Shown here piece by piece: positions 5,268 to 5,852 of a stretch of 5,852 nucleotides of DNA (within the stretch, counting starts at the first letter, position 1; every line of letters begins with the position of its first letter). Origin of the DNA: Bacteroidota bacterium. GTDB taxonomy: Bacteria > Bacteroidota > Bacteroidia > Bacteroidales > JAAYUG01. Below the pieces are notes generated by a model that saw nothing but the letters and a program-made list of their open reading frames with translations, was not told the origin of the DNA and did not search any database. The position numbers and the translations under genes are program-made. Location: positions 1 to 5,852 of the forward strand of contig JAKAMP010000209.1 in assembly GCA_021812865.1 (NCBI GenBank). The letters are read 5' to 3'.

Positions 5268-5852
5268 GGCTTCCCCTGTTTATTGCCCGGCGGTACTTCT
5301 TTGCGAAAAAATCGCACAACGCGATCAACATCATCTCTGTTATCGCGGTGGCCGGCGTTGCCATCGGTACTATGGCCCTCATCACCATCCTCTCCGTTTT
5401 CAACGGTTTCGACCAGCTCGTCAAATCCCTTTTCAATTCATTCGACCCCGATGTCAGGATCACCCTTAACGAAGGCAAATCCTTCATTCCCGATTCCCGG
5501 GCTCTTGACAGACTGAAAAAACTGCCTTCCGTGGCTCTTTTCTCAGAGGTGATCGAGGAAAATGCGCTCCTCCGGTATGGCGACAAGCAGTATATTGCCA
5601 ACATTAAAGGGGTTGACAGCACCTATTCACGCATCACAGGAATCGACAGCATGATCGTTGACGGTGAATTCACACTGATGAAAAACAAACGCCCGTATGC
5701 CGTGGTGGGGCAGGGCGTGGGGTACTACCTGGGAATCGGGTTGCACCTCATCGACCCCATTATAATCTACGTGCCAAAAAGAACTGCCGAAGTATCTGTA
5801 AACCCTGAAAATGCATTCAACCACAGGTTTCTTTATCCCTCAGGCATATTCC
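5264..5852 (+). CDS. LolC/LolE/FtsX-family ABC transporter permease, N-terminal part
   Basis: The first 196 codons of an inner-membrane permease; the reading frame is still open at the window end. The start is MRLPLFIARRYFFAKK, then a first membrane helix from about residue 23 to 47 (IISVIAVAGVAIGTMALITI), directly followed by SVFNGF, the same arrangement as in E. coli LolC/LolE. Residues 48 onward form the periplasmic MacB-type core, with a recognisable late segment VVGQGVGYYLGIGLHLIDPI (147-166) and IYVPKR. LolCDE releases lipoproteins from the inner membrane; in Bacteroidota such single permeases are commonly annotated as lipoprotein-releasing or FtsX-like, and the true substrate is unproven here. 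No ATPase gene is adjacent in view. The ATG overlaps the methyltransferase stop by 4 bases, which implies coupled translation. Confidence 0.93.
   Translation, partial: MRLPLFIARRYFFAKKSHNAINIISVIAVAGVAIGTMALITILSVFNGFDQLVKSLFNSFDPDVRITLNEGKSFIPDSRALDRLKKLPSVALFSEVIEENALLRYGDKQYIANIKGVDSTYSRITGIDSMIVDGEFTLMKNKRPYAVVGQGVGYYLGIGLHLIDPIIIYVPKRTAEVSVNPENAFNHRFLYPSGIF

Noticed and set aside
5209..5516. Two plus-strand open frames over the permease start
   Set aside because: They are rich in His, Arg, Ser and Pro, and overlap the permease frame, which has a clear LolC/E-type N-terminus.
1..5852. Search for CRISPR repeats, insertion-sequence ends and long direct repeats
   Set aside because: No regularly spaced repeats, transposase-like protein or long terminal inverted repeats were found by eye.

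Overview
The window looks like ordinary chromosomal DNA from a member of the Bacteroidota. The evidence is the near-consensus -7 boxes of the form TAnnTTTG, the lack of Shine-Dalgarno sequences, and the run gatC-rbfA-(methyltransferase)-FtsX/LolE-type permease. The protein sequences of TrpS, GatC and RbfA also fit that phylum. I see no mobile element, CRISPR array, rRNA or tRNA.

Layout. (1) Positions 1-151 hold the C-terminal end of an unrecognised plus-strand gene. (2) Positions 152-908 are a long stretch with no convincing intact gene. It has imperfect hairpins near 195-236 and 279-308, a strong plus-strand intrinsic terminator at 431-472, a 46-codon minus-strand open stretch that reads like a decayed gene end (560-700), and an AT-rich promoter region with a Bacteroidota -7 box at 818-825. 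(3) Positions 909-1622 encode an exported protein of the cytidine/deoxycytidylate-deaminase (TadA/guanine-deaminase-like) fold. (4) Positions 1712-2530 encode a soluble class I SAM methyltransferase. (5) trpS lies convergently on the minus strand (2580-3575). (6) After a divergent promoter region (3576-3802) a tightly packed plus-strand operon begins: gatC, rbfA, a methyltransferase with a hydrophobic C-terminal tail, and the start of a LolC/LolE/FtsX-type permease that runs off the end. gatC/rbfA and methyltransferase/permease overlap by 4 bases, and rbfA/methyltransferase are 11 bases apart.

How the genes relate. TrpS, GatC (amidotransferase subunit for Gln/Asn-tRNA) and RbfA (30S maturation) all serve translation. 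The permease belongs to an envelope family that includes lipoprotein-release transporters, and the methyltransferase upstream of it may act at the membrane. The deaminase stands out: it carries all the zinc and catalytic residues of a family that normally works in the cytoplasm, yet it begins with a clear signal peptide. No new multi-gene system is evident. The items most worth a second look are the exported deaminase, the tailed methyltransferase in the operon, and the terminator-ended non-coding stretch at 152-472.
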